Below, piece after piece: positions 52,001 through 59,406 of a stretch of 64,000 nucleotides of DNA. The DNA is from Actinernus sp. WN-2022 (lineage: Eukaryota; Cnidaria; Anthozoa; Actiniaria; Actinernidae), in the NCBI GenBank assembly GCA_030867875.1, contig JAOWCC010000936.1, forward strand, positions 74,991,032-75,055,031, written 5' to 3'. Made by a program: the position numbers and the translations under genes. The number at the start of each line of letters is the position of its first letter. Positions within the stretch are counted from its first letter, which is position 1. A model generated the notes under the pieces. The model had not been told where the DNA came from. It saw nothing but the letters and a program-made list of their open reading frames with translations, and did not search any database.

Positions 52001-53312
52001 TAGTGTTCGACCTAGAATATGACTAAATATTGGGGTCAAGAAATACGGGCGTGTTTTCAATGGAAGTATGCGAGCAGCCCGTGGCTACTCCCATGCGGAA
52101 TTTACCGTGTTCGACCTAGAATATGACTAAATATTTGGGTCAAGAAATACGGGCGTGTTTTCAATCGAAGTATGCGAGCAGCCCGTGGCTACTCCCATGG
52201 GAAATTTACTGGGAAGTTAAGGATACTATACTGACAGTTCTTCAGGAAATGCACAATTTATTTGAAACTACATAAACAACATTCGAGAGGAGCTGAAAAT
52301 AAATCGGGACGTTTGAGAGAACACGTGACTGTAGCGAAGCCGTATCTTCATAGGATTAGCCACGGGCTGCTCGCATACTACGATTAAAAACACGCCTTCG
52401 TCTCTCCCGATTCCCCACATTGTCTTTAGATTCCCGGCAAAAATTTGCTGTACTCCTACAACAGGCTTTGTTAGAGGTGTCATTCATGGTAACACATTCT
52501 GGCGATCGAGCGATCGAAAAACATCCCACAATGCAATGTTATTTTTCGGCAACATGGCAACGTCTTAAGTGTTGTCTGCTTACCCGTTGACTAATTTGTG
52601 AGTGGGCTCTAGATGCAGTGGCGCGTAAACTTGTGAGCGATCATATGGAAACAAATGCTAGCGATCGCTTGGTTGAATGATTCAAGCGATCAGGCGATCG
52701 TGAGCGATCATATGGAAACCAGCCTTTACGTTCGCGTTCTCTTTAAAACGTAAATGTAGAAGACTGCATGCATTTTGACGTGCAGCTATTGTATTTTGTA
52801 ATAAGGCTATTGATTTGTGCCGTCGTGGTTGACATTGCGCCGTCGTGGTTGCTTAAGTTCCCTATTGGCCCATAGATAAGGGGGGGGGGGGGGGGGCATT
52901 TTTAAGAAGAACATACAATATATATACATGATCTTTATTGATACATGGTAATTACGTCATACATGAAAATGTTCTTCCCAGTGTATTTCCCCACTTTTTT
53001 TCGAAACTAGTTAAACGAACAGTGATAAAATCAATGTTAATAGCGCTAGCTTCATGATCTTATTCTCTTCTCTTAGATCTCATGTTGACCAAGACTAGAA
53101 AGACAACCAAAGACTTTAAGCAGCATGGGAAAAAGAGGAAATTTGGGGACAAAGAAGATGGGTTCACTGGCAAAAGGCACAAGAAATACAAAGACGACAA
53201 GGGAACTGAGAGAATGGAGAAGAGAACAAGAATAACGAAGAGGCAAAAGATTGATAGCAAAAAGCCTCGTGGTAAATCTATCGCCAAGATGAAGGTTCGG
53301 CGAAAGAGGTAA
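31004..53312 (+). CDS. PPAN: PPAN / SSF1 Brix-domain 60S ribosome biogenesis factor, complete 14-exon gene
   Basis: Nucleolar pre-60S assembly factor (Peter Pan / yeast Ssf1); the family binds pre-rRNA through its Brix domain and is needed for 27S processing. Exons: 31004-31021, 31377-31628, 32936-32986, 33780-33857, 34149-34241, 34479-34555, 34682-34789, 45386-45512, 48070-48148, 49182-49236, 49811-49885, 50429-50487, 51911-51991, 53077-53312. Summed length is divisible by three: 462 aa (human about 473). Brix domain residues ~23-292: VPRTFVLHRG, VAGPLGVTHFMILSKTE, LPRGPTLTFKI, LVLNSFST, MFQNIFPSINIHKV, TIEFRHY...VPVGMSRGVKKLI, LTELGPRLSIQLVKIEDG. Then a Lys/Glu coiled region, an acidic stretch and a Lys/Arg-rich tail (GKKRKFGDKEDGFTGKRHKK) fit for nucleolar targeting. 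Start follows AAC with G at +4. Intron 7 is 10.6 kb and transposon-filled. Confidence 0.94.
31100..31316 (-). mobile_element. tRNA-derived SINE, family A copy 2 (PPAN intron 1)
   Basis: Minus strand from ~31312: GGTTAGCTCAGTGGTTATGG (A box), GGTCGCAGGTTCAAACCC (B box), then ACACTCAGAGTCATAAAATA and GTCTTCTCAGATATTTAATA. Fills most of PPAN intron 1 in antisense and ends ~60 bp before exon 2. Confidence 0.85.
31377..31628 (+). CDS. PPAN: PPAN exon 2 (start of Brix domain)
   Basis: 84 codons, phase 0/0, acceptor TATAAATAG, donor CTG|GTAAGT. Contains VPRTFVLHRGIVGKSVMQ and HVAGPLGVTHFMILSKTE. Confidence 0.93.
31629..32311 (+). other. PPAN intron 2, first part
   Basis: Contains TTTATTTATCGTCGGGTGGA...GGTTAGGCCTCTAGC, a word pair (TTTATTT...TTAGGCCTCTAGC) seen again at 35500-35545, so probably a shared element end. 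No gene. Confidence 0.45.
32312..32501. mobile_element. Near-perfect 190-bp palindrome, 87-bp arms
   Basis: 32312-32398 and 32415-32501 are inverted copies with about two mismatches (AACAAATTGAAGTTAGTTTT ... GCTGTGGATCCAC); loop 16 nt. In PPAN intron 2. Confidence 0.9.
32570..32721. mobile_element. MITE, AATAATTGAAGGGGTCGATC ends
   Basis: ~60-bp inverted arms with several mismatches (ATAATTGAAGGG...AAGAACAG...AAGTGACT...TGATCAA). Confidence 0.8.
32936..32986 (+). CDS. PPAN: PPAN exon 3
   Basis: 17 codons, RIARLPRGPTLTFKICT, the most recognisable Brix stretch; acceptor TTAATTACAG, donor ACG|GTATGT. Confidence 0.92.
32987..33779 (+). other. PPAN intron 3
   Basis: AT-rich, no element recognised. 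I looked for box C/D snoRNA patterns, since vertebrate PPAN introns host snoRNAs, and found none with both boxes and a closing stem. Confidence 0.5.
33780..33857 (+). CDS. PPAN: PPAN exon 4
   Basis: 26 codons, YSLAKDVISLLKRPKTLGSQ..., acceptor TGCATTTAG, donor TTG|GTATGT, phase 0/0. Confidence 0.92.
34149..34241 (+). CDS. PPAN: PPAN exon 5
   Basis: 31 codons, LVLNSFSTDTLPMKLMTTMF then QNIFPSINIHK, acceptor TTCATTTAG, donor AAG|GTAAAG. Confidence 0.93.
34479..34555 (+). CDS. PPAN: PPAN exon 6
   Basis: VHLGEIRRCVLLNYDPATKT then IEFRHY with Tyr split by the intron (TA|GTAAGT, phase 2). Confidence 0.92.
34682..34789 (+). CDS. PPAN: PPAN exon 7 (Brix signature)
   Basis: NIQAVPVGMSRGVKKLIQTK, then IPNMAKLDDISDYVLG with Gly split (GG|GTAAGC, phase 2). 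Immediately upstream of the 10.6-kb repeat-filled intron. Confidence 0.93.
34790..36008 (+). other. PPAN intron 7, upstream of the nested elements
   Basis: AT-rich; GTGAATATxATTTCATATTCACC inverted words at 35290-35365, and AATACTTTATTTAAAGTACT...TTAGGCCTCTAGC near 35500. No gene. Confidence 0.5.
37528..37755 (-). CDS. Small ORF inside the foldback element, function unknown
   Basis: 75 codons from the first ATG, or 64 from the inner ATG (MATAGEVEDLEELC...). Acidic start, then FDKAITELKPQKRSK and SPLNFFLEDQFYEKAKEFLK, a plausible folded/helical composition rather than random. I recognise no domain. It lies inside a mobile element, so it may be element-encoded or a captured host exon; real expression is unproven. 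Confidence 0.35.
   Translation of the reverse strand: MNDRCDLQTVNMATAGEVEDLEELCVDRETFDKAITELKPQKRSKTSPLNFFLEDQFYEKAKEFLKVPNEPCGTY
37872..37985 (+). mobile_element. 5S-rRNA-derived SINE or pseudogene with a tRNA-like 5' part
   Basis: AAGTTAAGCCCGACCGGGCG then AGGTTAGTAAGTGGATGGGT and GACCGCC (37921-37968) match the internal promoter region of 5S rRNA (A box, intermediate element, C box). The 5' stretch TGTGGCGCATTGCGTTAGACG is not 5S-like and resembles a tRNA A-box region. The 3' end is followed by AAGTAAGTAAG. No complete 5S fold. Confidence 0.65.
38474..38867. mobile_element. TTAA-flanked MITE with a second hairpin at its centre
   Basis: TTAA at 38470-38473 and 38868-38871; inverted ends AGGAAACCTCGGCTAAAATA / GCCGAGG...GTTCCT; long arms with TTTGCTCTCAAATGTTCC. 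The core (38625-38725) is a palindrome around TACGTCACAGTGTTGCC / GGCAACACTGTGACGTC. Confidence 0.75.
38872..40260. other. Interior of the Harbinger-like element, no gene
   Basis: Unique-looking AT-balanced DNA; AAGGATACGG(C) and CCGAACAT words recur (39180-39320, 39680-39960). No long ORF. Confidence 0.5.
40460..40640. repeat. Tandem array, ~31-bp unit (GGTGGCTAGCCGTCGACGGC...)
   Basis: Five to six units of GTGGCTAGCCGTCGACG(G/C)C and GCTAGACGTTTG; each contains the self-complementary GCCGTCGACGGC. Two more units lie near the other end at 44805-44870 in the same orientation. Confidence 0.85.
41347..41413 (-). other. Exon-like unit in left arm: ATG ... GTAAGT facing outward
   Basis: Inverse of the right-arm unit: CAACATGGCGACC, 22 codons, then G|GTAAGT on the minus strand, pointing towards PPAN exon 7 and away from the element centre. 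Confidence 0.4.
42870..43126. mobile_element. Small MITE, GTTTACACTAC ends
   Basis: TCGTTTACACTACGAATTTT and GTGTAGTGTAAATGG are inverted; the inside repeats GGTACxCGTxCCAATTTTA(T/C)CCG. Confidence 0.6.
43396..43462 (+). other. Exon-like unit in right arm: ATG ... GTAAGT facing outward
   Basis: AACATGGCGACC opens MATIACTTSDSELFTYFALP then RF, 67 nt, ending G|GTAAGT (phase 1). It lies in sense with PPAN and upstream of exon 8, but splicing to exon 8 (which needs phase 2) would shift frame. Coding potential unproven. Confidence 0.4.
44031..44577. mobile_element. MITE, ATGTCTCTATCAATTCCAAG ends and poly-C/G flanks
   Basis: 30-bp inverted ends (ATGTCTCTATCAATTCC...GCCCGCCCATG), followed by C18 on the left and G10 on the right, and AAATGCCCCACC words in both arms. 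Confidence 0.8.
45386..45512 (+). CDS. PPAN: PPAN exon 8 (acidic linker)
   Basis: Acceptor CTCTGTTTTAG; first T completes Gly. Encodes GGGCGYGSESEGEEPADSR...SQKSAIRLTE, matching the acidic insert and AVRLTE motif of PPAN; donor GAG|GTAAAA, phase 0. Confidence 0.9.
45513..46163 (+). other. PPAN intron 8, first part
   Basis: No element identified with confidence; ATGTACATGTA runs and an (AC)n stretch at 45809. Confidence 0.5.
46164..46267. mobile_element. Hairpin MITE, 24-bp perfect arms
   Basis: GCTTTTAGGCTTGCCTAAAT...AT inverted at 46244-46267. Confidence 0.85.
46440..46545. repeat. Three tandem ~37-bp units
   Basis: TGCATGCCTAGCCCAATCAT...ATTATC repeats at 46447, 46489 and 46522. The last unit is the start of the longer family R1 copy that follows. 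Confidence 0.85.
46515..46715. repeat. Interspersed repeat, family R1 copy 2
   Basis: Colinear with 21316-21520 (GTGACCTTTTATTTTCTC, CAAAGTATCTCGAAACCAAA, CCCGTATTTCTGGCACATA). Confidence 0.75.
46730..48069 (+). other. PPAN intron 8, last part
   Basis: No gene or element recognised beyond GGGGAATTxxGAAATTC words around 47585-47710. Confidence 0.45.
48070..48148 (+). CDS. PPAN: PPAN exon 9 (end of Brix domain)
   Basis: LGPRLSIQLVKIEDGLCNGE then VLFHEY; donor A|GTAAGT, phase 1. Confidence 0.92.
48149..49181 (+). other. PPAN intron 9
   Basis: No element recognised; a degenerate duplication of GGGTCTTTxTAAxGATT at 48565 and 48605. Confidence 0.45.
49182..49236 (+). CDS. PPAN: PPAN exon 10
   Basis: TKTEVEVKALKERREKK; matches the SKTEEE motif after the Brix domain. 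Acceptor TATACTTGCAG, donor AG|GTAATT, phase 2. Confidence 0.85.
49321..49511. mobile_element. pogo/Tigger-like MITE
   Basis: TACAATCAACTCTC and GAGTTGACTGTA are inverted ends; CCAGACACCTGTTATTATGG and ACACCTCGTTATAATGGA are typical of this MITE type. TA at the ends fits a Tc1/mariner-class target. Confidence 0.65.
49811..49885 (+). CDS. PPAN: PPAN exon 11 (charged helix)
   Basis: KLKEARKKHQEENVERKQKE..., strongly charged coiled-coil type; acceptor TGATTTGCAG, donor AG|GTATAA, phase 2. Confidence 0.85.
50429..50487 (+). CDS. PPAN: PPAN exon 12
   Basis: ERSIAGQKRKEKSDIEDHE; acceptor ATCTTTAG, donor G|GTACAG, phase 1. A second in-frame GT (GTAGGT) lies a few bases downstream, so the exact donor is less sure than elsewhere. 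Confidence 0.75.
50992..51470. mobile_element. Harbinger-type MITE with TAA target duplication
   Basis: GGGCACTTTCCATTTACGAG..AACTAACTGG and its inverse (..CCAGTCAGTTCGCGTATATG..GAAAGCGCCC); TAA at 50989-50991 and 51471-51473. In PPAN intron 12. Confidence 0.8.
51645..51726. mobile_element. Hairpin, GGATACCAGAGGTTCTACTG arms
   Basis: Inverted arms (GGATACCAGAGGTTCTACTG..CCTCC) around a core that is itself palindromic (AGGCGCTTGGCGCCT). Ends 184 bp before exon 13. Confidence 0.75.
51911..51991 (+). CDS. PPAN: PPAN exon 13 (acidic, aromatic motif)
   Basis: AADSTNEEDVDDGYWYRQEV then GVEPDR; corresponds to the acidic DDIEYF..EVG..P motif of PPAN. Acceptor AAAATTCCAG, donor G|GTTTGT (phase 1). 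Confidence 0.85.
52003..52210. repeat. Two-copy tandem duplication, ~100-bp unit
   Basis: GTGTTCGACCTAGAATATGA...CCGTGGCTACTCCCATG(C/G)G occurs at 52003 and 52107 almost unchanged. Part of it (CCACGGGCTGCTCGCATACT) recurs inverted at 52361. Confidence 0.85.
52490..52730. repeat. GCGATCG-rich repeat
   Basis: GAGCGATCATATGGAAAC twice (52636, 52701) with GGCGATCGAGCGATCG words; the gene-free 3' half of intron 13. Confidence 0.6.
52878..52898. repeat. Poly-G tract
   Basis: G18-like run in PPAN intron 13. Confidence 0.85.
53077..53312 (+). CDS. PPAN: PPAN exon 14 (basic tail and stop)
   Basis: Acceptor TTCTCTTAG; Lys/Arg-rich, ends KMKVRRKR then TAA. Basic tail with several NLS-like clusters. 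The nearest AATAAA I noticed downstream is near 54505, but the true polyA site is not settled. Confidence 0.9.
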
Positions 53313-53594
53313 CCAGTGCCAGAATATTGAAGTTGGAAATTTCATGCCAAATTCACCAAACAGTGAATCGATCTCCAGGCTCAAATACCAGGCCAATAAC
53401 TCTTGCGTTTACATAATCTGTCACGTTCTGTCAGTCAAATCAGTTCTGAAAACCTGGCACTATCGCATCTGATACAGTGGGATTTTTCATATATACTTTT
53501 TGATCAGCCCCATAGTTAGAGTGTAGGTGAACAAGGTATTTGAATGGCTGCCACGGCGCATCCAAAGTTGCTCAAACCATGTTTCAACTTCAGT

Positions 53595-54279
53595 AAGGGC
53601 TCGGTTACACGGTACAGTGTTTCATGCAACTCGACTCGCTACGCTGTAACATTGTACCATTGTACCGTGTAACATATAATGCAACGGAGAAAACCATTAC
53701 GAGACAAGTTGCTACAAGGGCTACAGAACGTAGTACTCTGTTTTACTTATCGCAACGACTGCAGCAACTGATTTCAGCATTTCACTGTGCAACACCCCTT
53801 CAACAACTTGTCTCGTAATTTTTCCCATTTGGCGACCCAGAGCGCATGTGTACCTTTCTTACAAAACCGACGTGCTTTCCAGTTCTCCGCTTCTAGTAAA
53901 ATCTAAATCATTGCGAGTTGCGTTGCAGTGTGATACCCAGCTGTGCGTGAGTGTGGTGCAATTGGTTAGCGCACGGTACATTCAGAATGCGCTCCTGAGT
54001 TTGCTGTGGACCGGAACATCCGTACCGACTCTTCTCTGATCCGAGTAGCTTGTATAGCTTTGAATTCCCTTAATCAGGAGCTCTGTCAGAGAAGGAGGTA
54101 AAGTTATGCAACGTTGGCCTTCTGGAAGAGCAGTCGATTAGACTGAAGGGGTGACCGACGTTACTTTAACTCCTGTTCAGCGTTCACTTCTAGATTGGGT
54201 GCACCCAATCTTGTAACTGCAATGCTACGCCACTTGCGAGACATGTTGCATGAAAGATTGCGCCGTGAAACAGGGCCTT
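53595..54279. mobile_element. hAT-like MITE interrupted by a SINE, downstream of PPAN
   Basis: AAGGGCTCGGTTACACGGTA..GTTTCATGCAACTCG and the inverse (CGAGACATGTTGCATGAAAG...CCGTGAAACAGGGCCTT) mark the ends. The interior has inverted TTACGAGACAAGTTG / CAACTTGTCTCGTAA. Confidence 0.65.
53930..54180 (+). mobile_element. tRNA-like SINE, family B copy 2
   Basis: GTGGTGCAATTGGTTAGCGC (A-box region), then CTGATCCGAGTAGCTTGTAT..AGCTTTGAATT and GGAAGAGCAGTCGATTAGAC..GACCGACGTTA, matching 27640-27810. Confidence 0.65.
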
Positions 54280-54656
54280 TTGATACCGGAGGCTAATTTG
54301 CAAAAGCATATTGACTTTGTTGGTAAACAAGTGAAAATTATGAGGAAAATATATTAAAATTTGCCTGGGTTTTCGTTGCGATATGCTAATAGTGTCCACA
54401 CATAGGTTTCGTGACCTACTCTACAGAAAGAGGACTTGGAAAGCATAGTTTATTGATAATCGTGCGAGCGAAGTTTGAAGAAATTCAAGACATCGTATAT
54501 ACAATAAATGATAACATTCACACTATACTCAGTTGTTTTATTTAGTTTCATTTGCAGTCGTGTTTCTAGGCAACTACAAACCAATCAACGACTTTCTTAT
54601 TCTTTGAAAAGCTCTATTATCGAGGAGACCCAATGTATCAGGTACTTCAGCTGTTG

Positions 54657-54897
54657 ACAGCTAGTTCAAAAAGGTTAGGCCGGAAAAACGACAAGCGGTT
54701 TTCTCAGACCGCAATGGATTGTGGTTGTAGCTAAAGTCTGGTGAATTCGTTTGTTTTCGGGTCAACAATTAAGACGAATGTTAATGTCTCCTGCCAATCG
54801 ATATTCGAATTACACTGTTGTTTATCCGTTTCGCACAGCTGAACAGTTATACCCACAATCCATTTCGGTCTGGGACAACCTTTTTTGAAATAGCTGT
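54657..54897. mobile_element. MITE, ACAGCTAGTTCAAAAAGGTT ends
   Basis: Inverse at the right end is AACCTTTTTTGAAATAGCTGT; subterminal CAGACCGCAATGGATTGTGG also inverted (CCACAATCCATTTCGGTCTG). Confidence 0.7.
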
Positions 54898-55029
54898 ATA
54901 GACAGACGGCAACAATATACAGCCAGAAACGCCCATACTTTGCTAATTAGTGCCATGCTCTGGATTATTCAGCGAATAGAAATGACCATATATGGCACAT
55001 ATAGAATGAAATCGCAACCGGCTTCTGTG

Positions 55030-55080
55030 TTTAGACTAGACTGTCACGCTAGACTAGACTGTCACGCTAGACTAGACTGT
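55030..55080. repeat. Three 18-bp tandem units
   Basis: AGACTAGACTGTCACGCT repeated. Confidence 0.9.
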
Positions 55081-55661
55081 ATTTTCCAAATATGGTACTT
55101 TTATTAACTATAAGTAATACTCCGGCTAAGAACGATAAGCCAGAAATGCAAAGGAATGTAAAGTGTTAATTTTCTATTCTTCTTTCTCGTGATTCTCATA
55201 AATTCATAAGTATCACCAAAGCATTAGAATCTTTACATAGATTTTCTTAATTTTATTTAAACAACAAAAAATATTTAAGCGAACAAGAATTCCCAATAGT
55301 AAGTGGAGTATACATCAAGTATTAAAACAAACTTGTATTTTAATCAAAAAGTATCTAACATAATAATATTAGATGAAATATTCTACATTTTAAAGTCTGT
55401 TAGTATCTTTAAGACGAAACCATCAGTTATTAGATACTTCATTGTTATGATCGTGACTAGGAAAACCTGAAAGACCTGCTTTCAGCGAAATAAGACATTG
55501 TTGATTTTTTTTGTACGCTATTTCTTGTTTACTTTTATAAATTTTGGCATATATTTCAAACAAATTCACTTGGCGTAATGATCTTCATTTTGTCGCTTCT
55601 GCTAGCAGAATATTTACATTGACCCCACCCCCCTCAGGGTTGGAATTGTAACATTGCTAGC

Positions 55662-55802
55662 ACCGTACGGGAAAAGATGGCGGCTGTTCATTTAACCACA
55701 ATCCCTTGCGAACCCAACACAGTCAAACTATCACATTAATAACGAATTTAAAGTTTTTCGCGTGCGAAGAATTGTGGGTAAAAATACAAGCCTGTACGGT
55801 GG
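55662..55802. mobile_element. MITE copy 2 of the 14236-14467 family
   Basis: ACCGTACGGGAAAAGATGGC...ACCACAATCCCTTGCGAACC ... GAATTGTGGGTAAAAATACA..AGCCTGTACGGT; shorter than copy 1 by an internal deletion. Confidence 0.75.
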
Positions 55803-55934
55803 ATTGGAAACATGTCTTCATCTTCTTGGCTCAGTTCTTCTTCTTGTAATATTTACAAATAAATTCACGTAAAGATGCCCTTTTTTCACTTCTGCCCGCA
55901 GAATATTCACAATTACCCCACCCCCTCCCTCACC

Positions 55935-56235
55935 TCTAATAATAATAATAATAATAATAATAATATAATAATAATAGGCCATATTTATATAGCGCCATAT
56001 CACCACAGTCTCATGGCGCTTTACATTTTACTGACATATCCCGTCAGTGAATCTGTATCGGACTGCTTTTACGGCGCCAATGGCAGCCACGCAGTTTACA
56101 ATGTTGAGTGTGTGGTTAGTGCAATGGCCAGGCTGTTGTACCGGGTGACAATCCCCTTCTCTTTTTCGAGTAGTACAACAGGTTCTTTCACGTCTTTCAC
56201 GTCTCTACCCCCACCCCACCCTCTTCAGGGTTCTC
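55935..56235. repeat. (AAT)n run and SINE/LINE-type segment, KLHL 3' flank
   Basis: About fourteen AAT units, then GGCCATATTTATATAGCGCC ... CATGGCGCTTTACATTTTA, a compact inverted word pair, and duplicated TTTCACGTC. Lies within 20 bp of the KLHL stop, so it is probably in or next to its 3' UTR. Confidence 0.55.
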
Positions 56236-56253
56236 ATGGAGATATATTTCATC

Positions 56254-56651
56254 TCAATACTCTTCCTCGAAGGCCGACGCAACCGTCCTGAACGCTACCT
56301 CTGTAACACAGCACTGGAAGTATCGCCTCTTACAACACATAGGCGCCACAGTCGTCCAGCTGTCTGTATTAGGATCGTAGCGCTCTACGGTCTTCAGAAT
56401 ACACCCTCGTGGCTCACTGATCCCGCCTATTACCCATACTTTTCCATCATGCACTGCAGTGGCGAAATTCATACGGGGAGTTCTCATAGGCGCAATAAAA
56501 CTCCATCTGTCTGTCAGGGGGTCGTACACTTCAGCGGACTGGAGGGTGGAGTGGCCGTGACAACCTCCGAAAACGAAGATCTTATTCTCGACGCTGATTG
56601 CCGAGCAGTGACATCGTGGCTGGGTCATTGGTGATATCGTGCTCCATGTAT
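56254..56651 (-). CDS. KLHL exon 3 (last Kelch blades, stop)
   Basis: Starts with AT completing Asp to give ...QKDTWSTISPM; two full blades and the closing strand, ending EEEY then TGA at 56256-56254. Confidence 0.92.
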
Positions 56652-59406
56652 CTGTTGGCGTCAAGCAAAAGTAAAATGGCTCTGTTATATTCTTGACATG
56701 GTTTGCATTCCCTGCTAGATAGACTGCTTCATATCTTGTGGCAGTTGGATTCTTTCTATCAACAGTCTCCTATACATTCCTACATTGGTTGTAACGGCTT
56801 GAAAAGCAAATCAAAATTGTATTTCATTGATATCGTGAACATGTTTCTGACTCGCGAATCTGCTACGTAGATCTGGGAATCTGATGTCTCCAATTCGTCG
56901 TTCACTGGCTTCTTAACTAAGGGCCTGTTTAATTGAAGGGCGGTTAACCATTGCAATGGAGCAATCATGCATCGTTGAATTGTAATCCCTCGAGACTGTT
57001 TTGCATATTGACAACAATGCTGCTGGTCCTTGCACTAGGGTCAATCCGCCTTCGTGTAAACAGGCCCTAATTCGTAAATTCCCGGTTGTGTAAATTATAC
57101 TAAAACGTATACTTATGTAAACAAACTTCGCTGTTTTTTGGCTCTACATATTTTCTTATTTGTACTTGTTTAAAAATCAGTCACTTTTTCGGCAATCCTA
57201 GCATTGATATTTACCTTTTTGTCGGTCGTATCTCTCCACGGTATTTTCTCCGAGAGGAGTATTACCATCGAGAGCCTGGGGCGAGCCACCAATGACGTAC
57301 ACGTGACCTGATGACGCGACAACAGCATGGCCAGTCCGCCTGACCAACATTGGCGCTAATGGTTCGAACTTTGGCGCGCTTTCCAAATCTCGAACACTGA
57401 AAACTCGTGCCATCGAAGAATTTTCCCAAGGATCCCTGCTGCCTACGAATATAACCTCGTTACCAAGCTTCACGGCTCGGTAGGAGTCGTTGTCGACTGG
57501 GAACGGCAGGTCAGTGTTTGGAAGGACTTCCCACGAGTCACTGCGCGCGTCGTATTTCTCCATATATGGAATTTCCGGATGTGTGGTTGATACTTCGTTG
57601 AGCCCGCTAAAAGCGAGAGCGCTGGTTTCTGTGGTAATCATTTCTAGTCTAAAAAAAATACACAATTTCACAGATGTTAGAGTAGAGCCGCGCAGACAAT
57701 TAACATTCAGCATTATAAAAACAGATTCATGGCAAATTGCTTATAACCAGAAACCCATTTTCCAATCAAGCGGGTTAATCTTAGACCTGTGTTATGACAG
57801 GCTGGTATTTCACGGCAGGTTAATTTGTCATTTCCTTGGTAAAAATAAACTAGATAAGGTCCCTTCCACGCTTGAGTTGAATTTGACATTCCCTAATTTC
57901 TTATCATGTACATAGTACGCTACAACTTTAGCCTTATTCTGAAATGGAGTTAGTTTTGGAGTGTTCTGTAGAGTTCCTGACGGGCGGCTGATCTTGAAGT
58001 AAATTTTCGTTGACAAACATCTCGCAACGGCTGAACTCCTTCTGGGGAACGGAATTATTTCATTTGCGTTGAAAAATGTACAACATCTACTTTTTTCAAT
58101 TCAAGACCTTTAAAACAGTACTGAAATAGTAACGTCTATGTGGCTTTAATTGCGACGCTGCAAGATTATTTTTTCGGCCATAATGACACCTCGAACCAGT
58201 TATCACGACCTTAATTTAATATTTTTATTTAGTTTACTGAGATCAGTTTGTGATGCTTGTTGTTGAAAGGTTGATTCAGTCCGATTTAGTCGGTCATGGG
58301 GAAATTGGAAAGAAGATTTGTATTCTGTGAAATGTCAAATTTTATGTTGTTTTTAGTTGGACGTAGAGCTGTTTTCAATATAACAGCCGGACTCACTAAG
58401 TAGATATTAATGACCTGTCCAATATAAAAGTATTTTACCTCCATCTTGGTGAATTCATCTTTCCCAAATCACACCATTTGTTCGTGGAAGGAATATAACA
58501 ACAGACAGAATCAAGAATCTTGGAATCATCAACTCCACCAGCTACTAATATCACGCTGATCTTGCTGTACGACTTGCGAGGACTTAAGATTTTGCTCGTC
58601 AAGCTTTCGTTTAATCGTCGCGAAGAACCGGTAAAGTCTCGTGGTACTGTGAGCTCCTTATACACAACGCTGGTTTCCAAATACTCTGGTTGAAGAAAAT
58701 GCAGACGAACCACTTGTAAAAGTTGTGGTAGATGTTTTCTTCTAATTTCCTGTTTATATTTCACCCAGCTGGCCAAAACTTCAAACAACTGGGCTTCGTC
58801 GTCAACGCAAATGTCATCGCTTGAAAGCAATTCTTTGATTTCATCAGCGGTTAGACTCATGAACTCTTCCGTTTTAGCGACTTGTAGAAATTTCCTGAAG
58901 AGAAACCTAACGGCTTTTCGGTAAAGTCTCTCACAGTAAAATTCATCTGCAATTGAGATGATCGTCAAACAGTTATCTACCTCTAGAATCGTTTCCAAAT
59001 AATCACAACAGGCGTCTTTGACTCTTGTAACTAGAAGAAAACTCGAAGCTTGAAGTAAATCTCGGACGCTGTCTTTCTGGACCGTCAGTTGCCCTGTATA
59101 CACGAAATTCAGGATTTCTCGAACGGCTGAGGGATTGACTTCTTTTAAAATAACCCGCTCCTGTTCTCTCTCAATCATATTAGTTGTAAACAATGCCATG
59201 AAATAATTACTATTCGCCGCCAAGATCCCTTTATGAGCGGGAAATTCTTCCCTCTGAACTATCAATACAACATCACAGAGAATTTTGGATTGTCTCTGAG
59301 CGTTCAAACTCTCCAATAGCAGTCCTTCCATGTTAAGGTCGTGTAAATGACTCGGATTCTTTGACAATACGGTGAATTCACTCTGCTCTCCTTTATATAG
59401 AACCAT
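56254..59406 (-). CDS. Kelch-like (BTB-BACK-Kelch) Cul3 adaptor, complete 3-exon gene
   Basis: Minus strand exons 59406-58439, 57648-57215, 56651-56254; 1800 nt, 599 aa, the usual KLHL length. KLHL proteins dock substrates on cullin-3 ubiquitin ligases: BTB dimerises and binds Cul3, BACK positions the Kelch propeller that holds the substrate. Seen: BTB ~33-140 (CDVVLIVQREEFPAHKGILA, FVYTGQLTV), BACK ~145-245 (DNCLTIISIADEFYCERLY, LSSDDICVDDEAQLFEVLASW), Kelch ~284-599 with repeated GG ... Y ... W signatures (VAGGVDDSKILD, VYVIGG...VERYDRQKDTWSTISPM, IFVFGG...AEVYDPLTDRWSFIAPM, VWVIGG...VERYDPNTDSWTTVAPM). Junctions AG|GTAAAA...TAG|A and G|GTAAAT...CAG|AT restore canonical Kelch sequence. The propeller blade around residues 323-400 is poorly conserved. 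I cannot assign a specific KLHL number. Convergent with PPAN. Confidence 0.93.
57215..57648 (-). CDS. KLHL exon 2 (middle Kelch blades)
   Basis: Acceptor after a T-tract (TTTTTTTTAG|A). Residues 323-467; includes EKYDARSDSWEVLPN and GHAVVASSGHVYVIGG. Donor G|GTAAAT, phase 1. Confidence 0.9.
58439..59406 (-). CDS. KLHL exon 1 (BTB and BACK)
   Basis: Starts MVLYKGEQSEF, residues 1-322 plus 2 nt; contains all of BTB and BACK and the first Kelch strand (ISVILVAGG...NKWCDLGKMNSPRW). Donor AG|GTAAAATA. Confidence 0.93.

Noticed and set aside
55875..56634. Plus-strand frames of 138 and 132 codons
   Set aside because: They run antisense over KLHL exon 3 and through the AAT microsatellite; the Kelch frame on the other strand explains the openness.
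57490..57915. 141-codon plus-strand frame
   Set aside because: Antisense to KLHL exon 2 and its intron; no protein character.
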